From assembly GCF_006346395.1 (NCBI RefSeq), contig NZ_VDMS01000001.1, positions 806,001 through 870,000 on the forward strand: DNA of 64,000 bases. Direction: 5' to 3'. This document shows, one piece after another, positions 1 to 8,547 of the stretch. How positions within the stretch are numbered: position 1 is the stretch's first letter; every line of letters begins with the position of its first letter. A model generated the notes under the pieces. It was given only the letters and a program-made list of their open reading frames with translations, ran no database searches and was not told the DNA's origin. The position numbers were made by a program, and so were the translations under genes. Source of the stretch: Nocardioides plantarum (GTDB lineage Bacteria; Actinomycetota; Actinomycetes; Propionibacteriales; Nocardioidaceae).

Positions 1-913
1 GACCGGTCTTGCGGCACGCGGTGTCGTCCGACGTCGGCGGCGACGCGGGCTGCTGGCAGCTGATCCCGGCGATCGGGATGACCACGATCGAGCAGGCGAC
101 CTTGTTGTTGCAGCCCAGGGACTCGTTCTCCACGTCGCTGCGCAGCTCGTAGTTGACCGAGCCGTCGCCGTTCGCGTCGGTGAACGCGGCGATCTCGGCC
201 GGCGGGAACGCCGAGTCGACCGCCGCCTCGGGTGGCATCGTGGTCGAGCTGCACGCGTCGAAGACGGTGCCGGCGCGGGTGACGAACGGCGTCAGCGCGG
301 TGCTGTACGACGGCACGTCGAGCGTCGGGCACTCCTTGGGCTTGACGCCCTCGGTGCCGGTGACGGCCTGCTTGTCGGCGTCGGTCGCGTAGACGTCGCG
401 GCGCCAGAGCGCCTCACCCTGCGAGCGCAGGATCTGGGAGCGCTGGGCGACCGAGGCGGTCCAGCAGGTCTCGGGTCGCAGTCGCTGCGCGGCGGGCACG
501 CCGGCACCGTCGCGACCGCGGCACTGCATGACGACGACGGGGTACTCCTGGGTCAGGCCCTTCTCGCCGTAGGGGTTGCTGGCGCGGCCACCGCTGGGCT
601 GCGCCCCGCTCCAGGAGATCCGGATGCGCTGGCGACCGCGCAGGTTCGTGGTCTGGTCGGCCTTGACCGTGACCCGGTAGTCGGACACGGTCTCCTTCGC
701 GCCGTCGGCGTCGACGAAGGTGCGGGTGACCTCCTTGGTCGCCGAGAAGCCGTCGGGGGCCTTGGCGGCGCGGGCGGGCGGCGTCGCGGCGGTGCCGCTG
801 GTCGGGAAGGCCAGGCCGATCAGCACCACGGCGAGGGCGGCGGCCAGTCCAGCCCAACGGCGCGGGCTGTGCCGGGTGTGCCGGGTGCGCCGGGTGCGGT
901 CGGGCGCGCTCAT
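1..913 (-). CDS. Secreted protein of unknown function downstream of pstS, cut by left edge
   Basis: The frame opens at ATG 913-911 and runs off the left edge without a stop, so the C-terminus is missing. The start overlaps the pstS stop by one base (TGATG), which fixes it. The N-terminus has an Arg-rich stretch (MSAPDRTRRTRHTRH) and a hydrophobic segment ending near SGTA, a signal peptide. The visible mature part is polar with scattered cysteines (VMQCRGRD, ETCW, DACSS, GCNNKVAC), as expected for a disulfide-containing exported protein. I do not recognise the family. Its tight coupling to pstC-pstA-pstS suggests a surface or periplasm-side role in phosphate acquisition, but that is inference from context only. 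Confidence 0.75.
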   Translation of the reverse strand, partial: MSAPDRTRRTRHTRHSPRRWAGLAAALAVVLIGLAFPTSGTAATPPARAAKAPDGFSATKEVTRTFVDADGAKETVSDYRVTVKADQTTNLRGRQRIRISWSGAQPSGGRASNPYGEKGLTQEYPVVVMQCRGRDGAGVPAAQRLRPETCWTASVAQRSQILRSQGEALWRRDVYATDADKQAVTGTEGVKPKECPTLDVPSYSTALTPFVTRAGTVFDACSSTTMPPEAAVDSAFPPAEIAAFTDANGDGSVNYELRSDVENESLGCNNKVACSIVVIPIAGISCQQPASPPTSDDTACRKTG

Positions 914-2607
914 CAGCGGCCACCGCGGCGACGGGCCCGGGCGGTGATCAGCCCGGGCAGCAGCACGAGCGCCGCGAGGAGCAGTACCGCGGCGTAGGCG
1001 AAGGTCTTGGAGTCGAGCGGGCGGTCGTCGACCGTCGTGGCGTTGGCGTAGACGGCCTCGTCACCGGCTCCGGGCACCTCGGACCCCGGCACCGCCTCGC
1101 CAGCTCCGGGCACCTCGGCCCCGGGGACGTTGCTGGTGCCGGGCGGCGGGCTCGCCGTACCTCCTGGGTCGGTCGTGCCGCCGGGGTCGGCCGTCGCCGA
1201 GGGATCGGGACCGCCCGTGGGGTCGGCGCCGCCCGTCGGGGCGGTCGGGTCGGACTTGCCGCCGCCGTTGGGGTTGTTCTTGCCGGTGTCGGAGCCGCAC
1301 GGCGCCGAGGTGGCCTTGTCGCAGGCGGGCGGGAAGGGCGCCTTCTCGGCCAGCACGTTCTTGCTGGGGTTCTTGCCGTCGAACGTCGGGTTGTTGCAGC
1401 TCTTGACGTCGCGGTTGGTGAGGTTGACCTTGGGGTCGGCCTTCTTGAGCTCGGCGATCTGCTGGAACCCGGCGGTCACCAGGTTGACCGGCAGCGGCGA
1501 GTAGCCGAAGGGCCCGGCCTTGGTCTGTCCGGCGCACAGCGAGTAGTAGACGAAGTCGGCGATCGACTGGCGCTTGGCGGTCGTCATCCGCTTGTCGTCC
1601 TTGGCCGTCGGGATGATCATGTAGGAGTACGACGAGATCGGGTAGGCCCGCGGGTCGGGGTTGCTGTAGACGCCGTCGAGGATCTGCGTGAGGTACTTCG
1701 TCGGGTCGGACTTGTTGTTGTTGATCTTGGCCCGCGTCAGCGCCACCGCGGTGTTGTACTGCGTCGGCTCGACGTAGTAGCCGCCCTTGTTGAGCACCTT
1801 GACGACGGGGTAGCCCTTGTCGAGCGGGTAGGAGTACTCGACGTAGCCGATCGAGCCGTCGCCGGCGAAGCCCGACACGGTGTTCATCACCTGGTCCGAG
1901 CCCGACTGCGCGATCATCGTCTGCCCCTTCTTGGGGTAGTACGACGTGAGGCCCGCACGGCCCGAGAACGAGCGCCAGATCGACGGGTAGGCCTTGTCGA
2001 GCCAGGCCGTGAACTGCGCCGTCGTGCCCGAGCCGTCGGAGCGCACGACCGGCACGATCTTCTTGTCGGGGAAGGTGCGTCCGCCGTTGTCCTTGGTGAT
2101 CGCCGGGTCGCTCCAGCTGGTGATCTTGTTGGTGAAGATCTTGGCCAGGGTCTCGCCCGACAGCCGGAGGTTCTTGACCAGCTTGTTGCCGACCTTGAGC
2201 TGGTAGGTGAACGCCGTGCCGCCGGCGACCAGGGGCAGGTAGCGGTAGTCGCGACCGTTGCTGGTGTCGGCCTGGCCCTTCTCGTCCGAGCCCTGGTAGG
2301 GGATCTCGGAGATGGCGAAGTCGGTGGTGTTCTGGGCGAAGTCCTTGCGGCCCTTGGACGAACCGCCGCCGGTGTAGACGACCTTGATGCCGTTGGCGTC
2401 GACGTCGGAGATCCACTGCTTGACGATCAGCTCGGACCAGGTCGACCCGGTCCCCTCGATCGTGGCGTACGCCGCCCGCTGGGTCGGCGCTGCGGGGCTC
2501 TTCTCGTCGGCGGTCGCCGGGGCTCCTGTCGCGGCGGCGAGGGCGGCGACGGCGAGCGCCAGGACGGCGGCGACGAGGCGGGTGCGGCGGACGGGGCGGG
2601 TGGTCAT
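913..2607 (-). CDS. pstS: Phosphate-binding protein PstS, membrane-anchored long form
   Basis: Substrate-binding component of the high-affinity phosphate ABC transporter, 564 aa. A signal peptide (MTTRPVRRTRLVAAVLALAV) leads into a PstS fold with the phosphate-contact motifs GTGSTW near the N-terminus, TGGGSSKGRKDF, and RSDGSGTT in the middle. The family is usually about 350-400 aa. The excess is a C-terminal Gly/Pro/Asp/Thr-rich linker (NPNGGGKSDPTAPTGG) and one transmembrane helix (FAYAAVLLLAALVLLPGLI) with an Arg-rich tail, so the protein is tethered by its C-terminus rather than by a lipobox cysteine. The start overlaps the pstA stop (ATGA). Gene order C-A-S with pstS last is unusual; pstB is not visible here. 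Confidence 0.93.
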   Translation of the reverse strand: MTTRPVRRTRLVAAVLALAVAALAAATGAPATADEKSPAAPTQRAAYATIEGTGSTWSELIVKQWISDVDANGIKVVYTGGGSSKGRKDFAQNTTDFAISEIPYQGSDEKGQADTSNGRDYRYLPLVAGGTAFTYQLKVGNKLVKNLRLSGETLAKIFTNKITSWSDPAITKDNGGRTFPDKKIVPVVRSDGSGTTAQFTAWLDKAYPSIWRSFSGRAGLTSYYPKKGQTMIAQSGSDQVMNTVSGFAGDGSIGYVEYSYPLDKGYPVVKVLNKGGYYVEPTQYNTAVALTRAKINNNKSDPTKYLTQILDGVYSNPDPRAYPISSYSYMIIPTAKDDKRMTTAKRQSIADFVYYSLCAGQTKAGPFGYSPLPVNLVTAGFQQIAELKKADPKVNLTNRDVKSCNNPTFDGKNPSKNVLAEKAPFPPACDKATSAPCGSDTGKNNPNGGGKSDPTAPTGGADPTGGPDPSATADPGGTTDPGGTASPPPGTSNVPGAEVPGAGEAVPGSEVPGAGDEAVYANATTVDDRPLDSKTFAYAAVLLLAALVLLPGLITARARRRGGR

Positions 2608-3776
2608 GAGTCTGCTCTCCGGGTACGGCGTGAGGTGGTCTTGCGCGGGCGGGCCAGGAGCCGGGCCACGACGAAGAGGACGAGGACGAGGAGCAGCAGC
2701 ACGAGGGCGGCTCCGTAGGCGCGCTGGATGGCGACGTCGGCACCGCTGCGGACGTTGCCGTAGATGAACAGGGGCAGGGAGTTCATCGCGCCGTCGAACG
2801 GGTTGGCCTTGGTGAAGTCGGCCGCGCCGCTGGTCAGCAGCACCGGGCTGGTCTCGCCGATGCCGCGGGCGACACCCAGGATCAGGGCGGTGGCCAGGCC
2901 CGGGCGCGCCGTCGGCAGCACGACGTGCCACACGGTGCGCCACCGGCTGGCCCCGAGCGCCAGGCTCGCCTCGCGCAGCCCGCCGGGCACGACGCGCAGG
3001 ACGACGTCGGCGGCGCGGGCGATGATCGGCAGCATCATCACCGACAGGGCGAGCGCGGCCGCGAACCCCGACTTGGGCTGGCCGAGGGCGATGACCCAGA
3101 CGGTGTAGATGAACAGGCCGGCGACGATCGACGGCAGGGCGGTCATCGCCTCGACCAGCGTGCGGACGACCCGGGCGAACCTCCCCCCGACCTCGGTCAT
3201 GAAGACCGCGGTGCCGACCCCGAGCGGGAGCGTGATGGCCACGGCGATGCTGATCTCGATCAGCGAGCCGACGATGGCGTGGCGGATGCCGCCCTCGTCG
3301 AAGGGGTCCTTGGGGCCGACCCCGGACATGTCGTCGAACCAGAAGTTGAGGTTGAGCACGGGCTTGTAGCCCTTCACCGCGACGTAGACGACGACCGCGA
3401 CGAGCGACGCGCCCACGAACAGCGCGCAGCCGGTGATGACCGAGGCGGCGACCCGGTCCTTGACGTCGACCCGGGTGCCGGTGGCCGCCGTGGAGACCGC
3501 GGTCACCGCGACGCCGCAGACGAACCACATGATCAGGAACCACGGCACGCCCGGCATCGCCAGCAGCCGCTGGGTGATCACCCAGGCCAGTCCGAACCCG
3601 GCGAACCAGGAGCCCGCGCGCACGAAGAGCTCGTCTGGCGACATCCTGCCCAGGGACGCGCGCGGCACCGGGGGCGCCGCGTCGGCGTCGTACGACGGGA
3701 GGAAGGTCCTGACGCCCTGCGGGTCGGCAGGGGTGCCGGGCAGTCCGGCGTCGGGGCGCTTGTCGAGGGTCGTCAT
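2604..3776 (-). CDS. pstA: Phosphate ABC transporter permease PstA
   Basis: Inner-membrane permease subunit of the phosphate importer, 390 aa. About 90 residues of cytoplasmic N-terminal extension (MTTLDKRPDAGLPGTPADPQ) with two extra hydrophobic segments precede the usual six-helix core. The EAA loop that docks on the ATPase is seen as GGLREASLALGASRWRTVWHVVLP, followed by ARGIGETSPVLLT, typical of PstA. It forms a heterodimer with PstC. The ATG at 3776 overlaps the pstC stop and its own stop overlaps the pstS start, so translation is probably coupled through all three genes. The extended N-terminus makes it longer than the usual roughly 300 aa. Confidence 0.93.
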   Translation of the reverse strand: MTTLDKRPDAGLPGTPADPQGVRTFLPSYDADAAPPVPRASLGRMSPDELFVRAGSWFAGFGLAWVITQRLLAMPGVPWFLIMWFVCGVAVTAVSTAATGTRVDVKDRVAASVITGCALFVGASLVAVVVYVAVKGYKPVLNLNFWFDDMSGVGPKDPFDEGGIRHAIVGSLIEISIAVAITLPLGVGTAVFMTEVGGRFARVVRTLVEAMTALPSIVAGLFIYTVWVIALGQPKSGFAAALALSVMMLPIIARAADVVLRVVPGGLREASLALGASRWRTVWHVVLPTARPGLATALILGVARGIGETSPVLLTSGAADFTKANPFDGAMNSLPLFIYGNVRSGADVAIQRAYGAALVLLLLVLVLFVVARLLARPRKTTSRRTRRADS

Positions 3777-4798
3777 CAGTCGGTGTCCGCCCCGGAGCGG
3801 CTGCGGTTGACCACGATCGCGGCCATCGTGTTGATGCCGAGCGTGATCAGGAACAGCACGAGACCGGCGGCGAGCAGGGCCGAGAGCTGGGTGCTCGTGG
3901 CGTCACCGAAGCGGTTGGCGATCAGCGAGCTGATCGTGCTGCCGCCCTTCTCGGTCAGGCTGGCCTTGATCTCGAAGGACGGCGAGAGGATCAGGGCGAC
4001 GGCGATGGTCTCGCCGAGGGCCCGGCCCATCGCGAGCATCGTCCCGCCGATGATGCCGCCGCGACCGAAGGGCAGCACGACGGTGCGCACCATCCCCCAG
4101 GTGGAGGCGCCGAGCGCGAGCGCGGCCTCCTTCTCCCCCGGCGGGGTCTGCGAGAACACCTGGCGCATCACGGCGCAGGCCATCGGCATCACCATCATCG
4201 ACACCGCGATGCCGGCGACGAAGGCGCTGAAGCCGTACTGGCTCAGGGCCGGCAGCGGTGAGTCGGCCTCGCCGCCGGGGACCGAGAAGATGGGCAGCCA
4301 ACCGAGGTTGCGGTCGAACCAGATCGACAGGTCGGCGGCGTGCGGCATGATCAGCAGGAAGACGAACAGCCCGTAGATGATCGACGGCACCGCGGCCATC
4401 AGGTCGACCATCGAGACCAGGGTGGCCTTGAGCTTCACCGGCGCGTACTCGCTGATGTAGAGCGCGGTGGCCAGGGCCAGCGGGAACGCGATCACCATGG
4501 CGACCAGGGCGACCTGGAAGGTGCCGACCAGCACCGCGGCGATGCCGATGGTGTCGGTGTCGGGCGACCACTGCTGCTCGGTGAAGAAGCCGAAGCCGTA
4601 GCGCTTGAAGGTCGGGATCGCCTGGTAGCCCAGGAACAGCCCGACGCCGCCGGTGATGACGAGCACCGAGGCGCCGACCACCCGCGCGCTGTTCGCGAAG
4701 ACCGCGTCGGCGCCGGTGCTGCGTCGCGAGATCGGACGCGCCTTGACGTCGACCTCGTCCGGCTGTGGCCGGTCGAGGTCGGAGAGAGTGGTGGTCAC
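3776..4798 (-). CDS. pstC: Phosphate ABC transporter permease PstC
   Basis: Permease partner of PstA, 340 aa, first visible gene of the pst operon. After a polar N-terminus, six transmembrane segments follow with the PstC-type periplasmic loop (FTEQQWSPDTDTIG) and the EAA loop GEKEAALALGASTWGMVRTVVLPFG, then AMGRALGETIAVAL. About 230 bp separate it from the next gene upstream, on the same strand, so the promoter should lie in 4799-5026. I looked for Pho boxes there and found only one weak half-like match, so PhoP control is plausible from the family but not shown by the sequence. Confidence 0.94.
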   Translation of the reverse strand: MTTTLSDLDRPQPDEVDVKARPISRRSTGADAVFANSARVVGASVLVITGGVGLFLGYQAIPTFKRYGFGFFTEQQWSPDTDTIGIAAVLVGTFQVALVAMVIAFPLALATALYISEYAPVKLKATLVSMVDLMAAVPSIIYGLFVFLLIMPHAADLSIWFDRNLGWLPIFSVPGGEADSPLPALSQYGFSAFVAGIAVSMMVMPMACAVMRQVFSQTPPGEKEAALALGASTWGMVRTVVLPFGRGGIIGGTMLAMGRALGETIAVALILSPSFEIKASLTEKGGSTISSLIANRFGDATSTQLSALLAAGLVLFLITLGINTMAAIVVNRSRSGADTD

Positions 4799-5026
4799 CT
4801 GTGCTTGCTGCCCCGTCGTCGCGTGTGTGCTGCGCCTGTCCCTGGCGGTCTCCGGTGGGAGCCGAGACGAGTGTCAGGAGCACGACGTAACGACCGGGGC
4901 GTCGATCGTGAACGGGAGCAGAACAGCCACCCCGGGTTGGGACAACTCGTCCGCCACCTGTGGACGGGCATGGCCCGAGATGACTAGGCGGATGACCCTG
5001 ACGGGCCATCCGATGACTACCTGAGG

Positions 5027-5869
5027 TCAGGCGGTGGTCTGGACCACCACGGCACGGCGCGAGGCACGACGCAACGTCGTCAGCACCGCCGGACCCAGGA
5101 CGACCACCGCGACCGCGGTGGTGATCGCGCGGCCGGTGTCGAAGCTGCCGGTCGAGGTGATCAGCGTGTAGGCCGCGAACGTGCGCAGGTTGTGCAGCGG
5201 TCCGGCCGTCGGGTCGAAGGTCAGGTCACCGCTGGCACCGGGCACGGCGACGCCGAGCAGGAACGGCCAGCCGGACAGGTTCATCAGCGCCCCGAACAGG
5301 TAGGCCGCCACGACGCCGTACGCCGCCAGCAGGGCGATCTCCCAGCGGCCGCTGATCGCCCGTCCGAAGGCACGGCGCGGCAGCAGGCCGGCGCCCAGGC
5401 CGACCCAGGCGGCGCACAGCATCTGGAAGGGCAGCCACGGCCCGACCCCGGCCGTCATCAGCGCCGAGGCGAACAGCGACGTCACGCCCAGCACGAAGCC
5501 GAAGCCGGCACCGAAGACCCGCCCGGCGAGGATCAGCAGGAAGAACACCAGCTCGACGCCCGCCGTACCGGCCGAGACCACGCGCATCAGCGCGTTGGCG
5601 GCCGAGAGCACCCCGAGGATCGCGAGCACCCGCGCGTCCATGCCGCCCTCGCTCATCTCGGCGACCACGACCGCGATCACCACGGGCAGCAGCAGGAGGA
5701 AGAGGAACGGCGGGTCGATGCGCGAGACGCCGTCGTCGACGCGCACCAGCAGCGGCCAGCAGAGCGTCATCAGGCCGAGCAGGGACGCGACGGCGAGCGT
5801 CGCCCGCGAGCGCGGGCTGAGCGGGATCGCCCGGGTGTCGAGGGCCGGCGTGCTCGTGGGGGCGCTCAC
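5027..5869 (-). CDS. ECF transporter substrate-capture (S) component, probable cobalamin
   Basis: Integral membrane S component of an energy-coupling-factor importer, 280 aa, last gene of the riboswitch-led operon. About six hydrophobic segments are visible, with the conserved-looking stretch AGRVFGAGFGFVLGVTSLFASAL and VGPWLPFQMLCAAWVGLGAGLLP typical of actinobacterial ECF S proteins. The GTG start (5869) overlaps the stop of the ATPase gene as GTGA. S components determine substrate specificity. Here specificity is inferred from the upstream cobalamin riboswitch and from the intrinsic-factor-like exported partners, not from any residue in this protein. A different corrinoid or another cofactor remains possible. 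Confidence 0.82.
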   Translation of the reverse strand: MSAPTSTPALDTRAIPLSPRSRATLAVASLLGLMTLCWPLLVRVDDGVSRIDPPFLFLLLLPVVIAVVVAEMSEGGMDARVLAILGVLSAANALMRVVSAGTAGVELVFFLLILAGRVFGAGFGFVLGVTSLFASALMTAGVGPWLPFQMLCAAWVGLGAGLLPRRAFGRAISGRWEIALLAAYGVVAAYLFGALMNLSGWPFLLGVAVPGASGDLTFDPTAGPLHNLRTFAAYTLITSTGSFDTGRAITTAVAVVVLGPAVLTTLRRASRRAVVVQTTA

Positions 5870-7440
5870 GGCGCCACCACCTCGTCGACGCGCAGCCAGG
5901 GGGCGCCGAGCACCTTCATCACCTGGGGCGCGAACGCCGGCGACTCGGCCACGACCCGCCGGGTGGGTCCCGCGGAGACGACCTCGCCCTCGGCGAGCAC
6001 GACCACCTCGTCGGCGACCGTCGCCACGAACTCGACGTCGTGGGTGGCGACGAGCACGGCGTGGCCCTCAGCGGCCAGGTCGCGCAGGATGGCGGCGAGG
6101 GCGGCCTTGGCGTTGTAGTCGAGGCCGCGGGTGGGCTCGTCGAGGAGCACGACCCGCGGGGCCGGTGCGAGCACCAGGGCCAGGGCCAGCGCGAGCCGTT
6201 GTCCCTCGGACAGGTCGCGCGGATGGGTGGTGTCGTCGATGCCGGGCACCAGGCGGTCGAGGATGGTCCGGGTGCCCGGGCCGCCGGCGGCACACTCGTC
6301 GGCGACGGTCTCGAGGTAGAGCAGGTCGGAGGCGGTCTGCGGCAGGAGCGCCACCCGGCCCCGGCGACCGGCCGGGTCGAGAGCCGCGGTGTCGTCGCCG
6401 CCGAGGTCGACCGCGCCCGTACGGCGCTTGCGCGACCCCTGCAGGGCCCACAGCAGCGTGGACTTGCCGGCGCCGTTGCGTCCCATCAACGCGGTCACCC
6501 GACCGGCGTGCAGGGTGACGTCGACCTCGCGCAGGGCGACGGTGCTGCCGTGCACGACCCCGAGCCCCGCGGCGCGGAGGAGCGGCTCGTCGTGCAGGGG
6601 CGCCGCCACCGGCAGGGCGGGCAACGCCAGGCCGCGCGCCGCGCGCCGGGCGTCACGGACGGTCAGCGGGAGCGGCGTCCAGCCGGCCCGGCGCCCCAGC
6701 TCGACGATGGGGGGTACGACGGGCGAGCGGCCGAGCAGGTCGGCGGGCTCCCCCACCTCGCAGGTGCCGTCGCCCCGCATCAGCACCATCCGGTCGGCGA
6801 AGGGCACCACGCGCTCGAGGCGGTGCTCGGCCAGCAGCACGCTGACACCCACGTCGTGCACGAGCCGGGTCAGCGTCGCCAGGACGTCCTCGGCGGCGGT
6901 CGGGTCGAGCGCCGAGGTGGGCTCGTCGAGCACCAGCAGCCGCGGGTGCATGGTGAGGACCGACCCGATCGCGACCCGCTGCTGCTCGCCCCCGGAGAGC
7001 GTGTGGAGGTCGCGGTCACGCAGGTGCGCGATGCCGAGCAGGTCGAGGGTCTCCTCGACGCGGCGCCGCATCGTCTCGCCGGGCAGTCCCAGCTGCTCCA
7101 TGCCGTAGGCCAGCTCGTCCTCGGCGGTGTCGGTCACGAACGCCGCGGCCGGGTCCTGACCGACGTAGCCGATCGCGTGCGCGCGCTCGCGGGGCGGGGC
7201 GTCGATGATGCTGACGCCGTCGAGCAGCACGTCGCCGCTCAGCACTCCCCCGCTGAACCGAGGCACCAGCCCGGTGACGACGCCGAGCAGGGTCGACTTG
7301 CCGACGCCGGTCGGGCCCGAGACGAGCACCAGCTCGCCCTCCTCGATCGTGAGGTCGACGGCGTCGAGGACCGCGGTCTCGTCGTAGGCCAGGGTGACCC
7401 GGCGCAGGTCGAGCAGCGGGGTGGTCGTCGGGGTGGTCAT
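5866..7440 (-). CDS. ECF transporter ATPase, fused A-A' domains
   Basis: Energy-coupling ATPase with both nucleotide-binding domains in one 524-aa chain. Domain 1 has Walker A SGPTGVGKST (residues 41-50), signature LSGGEQQ (148-154) and Walker B LLVLDEPTSALD. Domain 2 has Walker A MGRNGAGKST (319-328), signature LSEGQ (410-414) and Walker B VVLLDEPTRGLD. In many ECF systems these are two genes (ecfA1, ecfA2); the fusion is common in Actinobacteria. The ATG overlaps the ecfT stop (ATGA), and its stop overlaps the S gene. It powers import by toppling the S component through the T protein. Confidence 0.93.
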   Translation of the reverse strand: MTTPTTTPLLDLRRVTLAYDETAVLDAVDLTIEEGELVLVSGPTGVGKSTLLGVVTGLVPRFSGGVLSGDVLLDGVSIIDAPPRERAHAIGYVGQDPAAAFVTDTAEDELAYGMEQLGLPGETMRRRVEETLDLLGIAHLRDRDLHTLSGGEQQRVAIGSVLTMHPRLLVLDEPTSALDPTAAEDVLATLTRLVHDVGVSVLLAEHRLERVVPFADRMVLMRGDGTCEVGEPADLLGRSPVVPPIVELGRRAGWTPLPLTVRDARRAARGLALPALPVAAPLHDEPLLRAAGLGVVHGSTVALREVDVTLHAGRVTALMGRNGAGKSTLLWALQGSRKRRTGAVDLGGDDTAALDPAGRRGRVALLPQTASDLLYLETVADECAAGGPGTRTILDRLVPGIDDTTHPRDLSEGQRLALALALVLAPAPRVVLLDEPTRGLDYNAKAALAAILRDLAAEGHAVLVATHDVEFVATVADEVVVLAEGEVVSAGPTRRVVAESPAFAPQVMKVLGAPWLRVDEVVAP

Positions 7441-8540
7441 CGGGGCGTCCCGGCGACGCGCGGAGGTGGGGTGACGGCGACGGCGGCCAGGCCGAGCAGC
7501 CCGACGAGGAGCGCCAGGACGCTGACCTCCGGGACCGTGGTGACCGCCGGGTAGGCGATCCCCACCTCGTGCTGGTTGAGCCACCAGCCCAGCCCGCCGA
7601 CGACGAGGCCGACGACGACCACGGCCAGCTCGGCGGCGCGCCACCGGTCGGGGCGGTAGCGGGTGCGCTGCACCCGGCGTCCGGCGTTGACCAGCCCGGC
7701 GACCGCGACGAGCGTGCCGACCACGAGCATCGGCCCGGCCAGCAGCCGGGGGGCGGTCTGGTCGAGCAGGGCGTAGACGCCGACCACGACGCCGCAGAGC
7801 CCGGCGAGCACGAGGGCCCCCGTCGTACGCCGCTCGGCGGCGGTCGCCGTGCCCGCGCGGCCGTAGCCGCGGGTGTCCATGCCGGCGGCCAGGGCCAGCG
7901 AGCGGTCGAAGGTGTCCTCGAGCACGGGCACCAGGAGGCGCCGCAGCCGCTTGACCCGGCCGGTGTCGCCGGCGCGCAGGGCCTGGGCGGCGCGGACCCG
8001 CTGGAAGCTCAGCGTGAGCTGGGGCAGCACGGTCACCGCGACGACCAGCGCGGTGCCGATCTCGTAGAGCGCCGGCGGCAGGCTGCGCAGCAGGCGCTTG
8101 GGGTTGGCCAGCGAGTTGGCGGCGCCGACGCAGATCACCAGCGTGGCCAGGCGCAGGCCGTCGTACAGCCCGGAGACCAGCGCCTCCCGCGTGACCGGCC
8201 CGAGCAGCGTGACGCCCAGCACGAAGTCGGGCAGCGGTACCTCGGGCAGGTCGAGCACCACCTCGCCCGGGTAGCCGCCGCCCAGGACGACGCGCCACAG
8301 CACCCGCAGCACGATCGCCGCGACGCCGAGCCAGACGTAGAAGCGGAACGAGCGCGCCCACGGGTGGTCGGTGCGCCGTGCGGTCACCACGACCGCCACG
8401 ACACCCACGATCATCAGCAGGAGCAGGGGGTTGGTCGTCAACGACGCCGCAGTCGCGAGACCGATCGCCCACAGCCACCAGGCGACGGGGTGCAGGTCCC
8501 GCGGCAGGTGACCGGGCAGGTGACCGGGCAGGACGCTCAT
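7437..8540 (-). CDS. ECF transporter transmembrane (T) component
   Basis: EcfT/CbiQ-family scaffold protein, 367 aa, linking the ATPase to the S component. Hydrophobic segments occur at the N-terminus (ATAASLTTNPLLLLMIVGVVAVVV), the middle and the C-terminus. The diagnostic cytoplasmic region with the Ala-Arg-Gly coupling motif is present: ALRAGDTGRVKRLRRLLVPVLEDTFDRSLALAAGMDTRGYGR. The family is usually 250-270 aa; this one has an extra C-terminal hydrophobic region of about 100 aa. The start is ATG 8540, only 7 bp after the stop of the anchored DUF4430-like gene. It is located inside the B12-riboswitch operon, which makes this a dedicated ECF module rather than one shared by many S proteins. 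Confidence 0.9.
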   Translation of the reverse strand: MSVLPGHLPGHLPRDLHPVAWWLWAIGLATAASLTTNPLLLLMIVGVVAVVVTARRTDHPWARSFRFYVWLGVAAIVLRVLWRVVLGGGYPGEVVLDLPEVPLPDFVLGVTLLGPVTREALVSGLYDGLRLATLVICVGAANSLANPKRLLRSLPPALYEIGTALVVAVTVLPQLTLSFQRVRAAQALRAGDTGRVKRLRRLLVPVLEDTFDRSLALAAGMDTRGYGRAGTATAAERRTTGALVLAGLCGVVVGVYALLDQTAPRLLAGPMLVVGTLVAVAGLVNAGRRVQRTRYRPDRWRAAELAVVVVGLVVGGLGWWLNQHEVGIAYPAVTTVPEVSVLALLVGLLGLAAVAVTPPPRVAGTPR

Positions 8541-8547
8541 CGCGCCG

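Noticed and set aside
4901-4913. Pho-box-like GTTCACGATCG upstream of pstC (minus strand)
   Set aside because: Only a single half-like unit is visible, without the direct repeats expected for a PhoP site.
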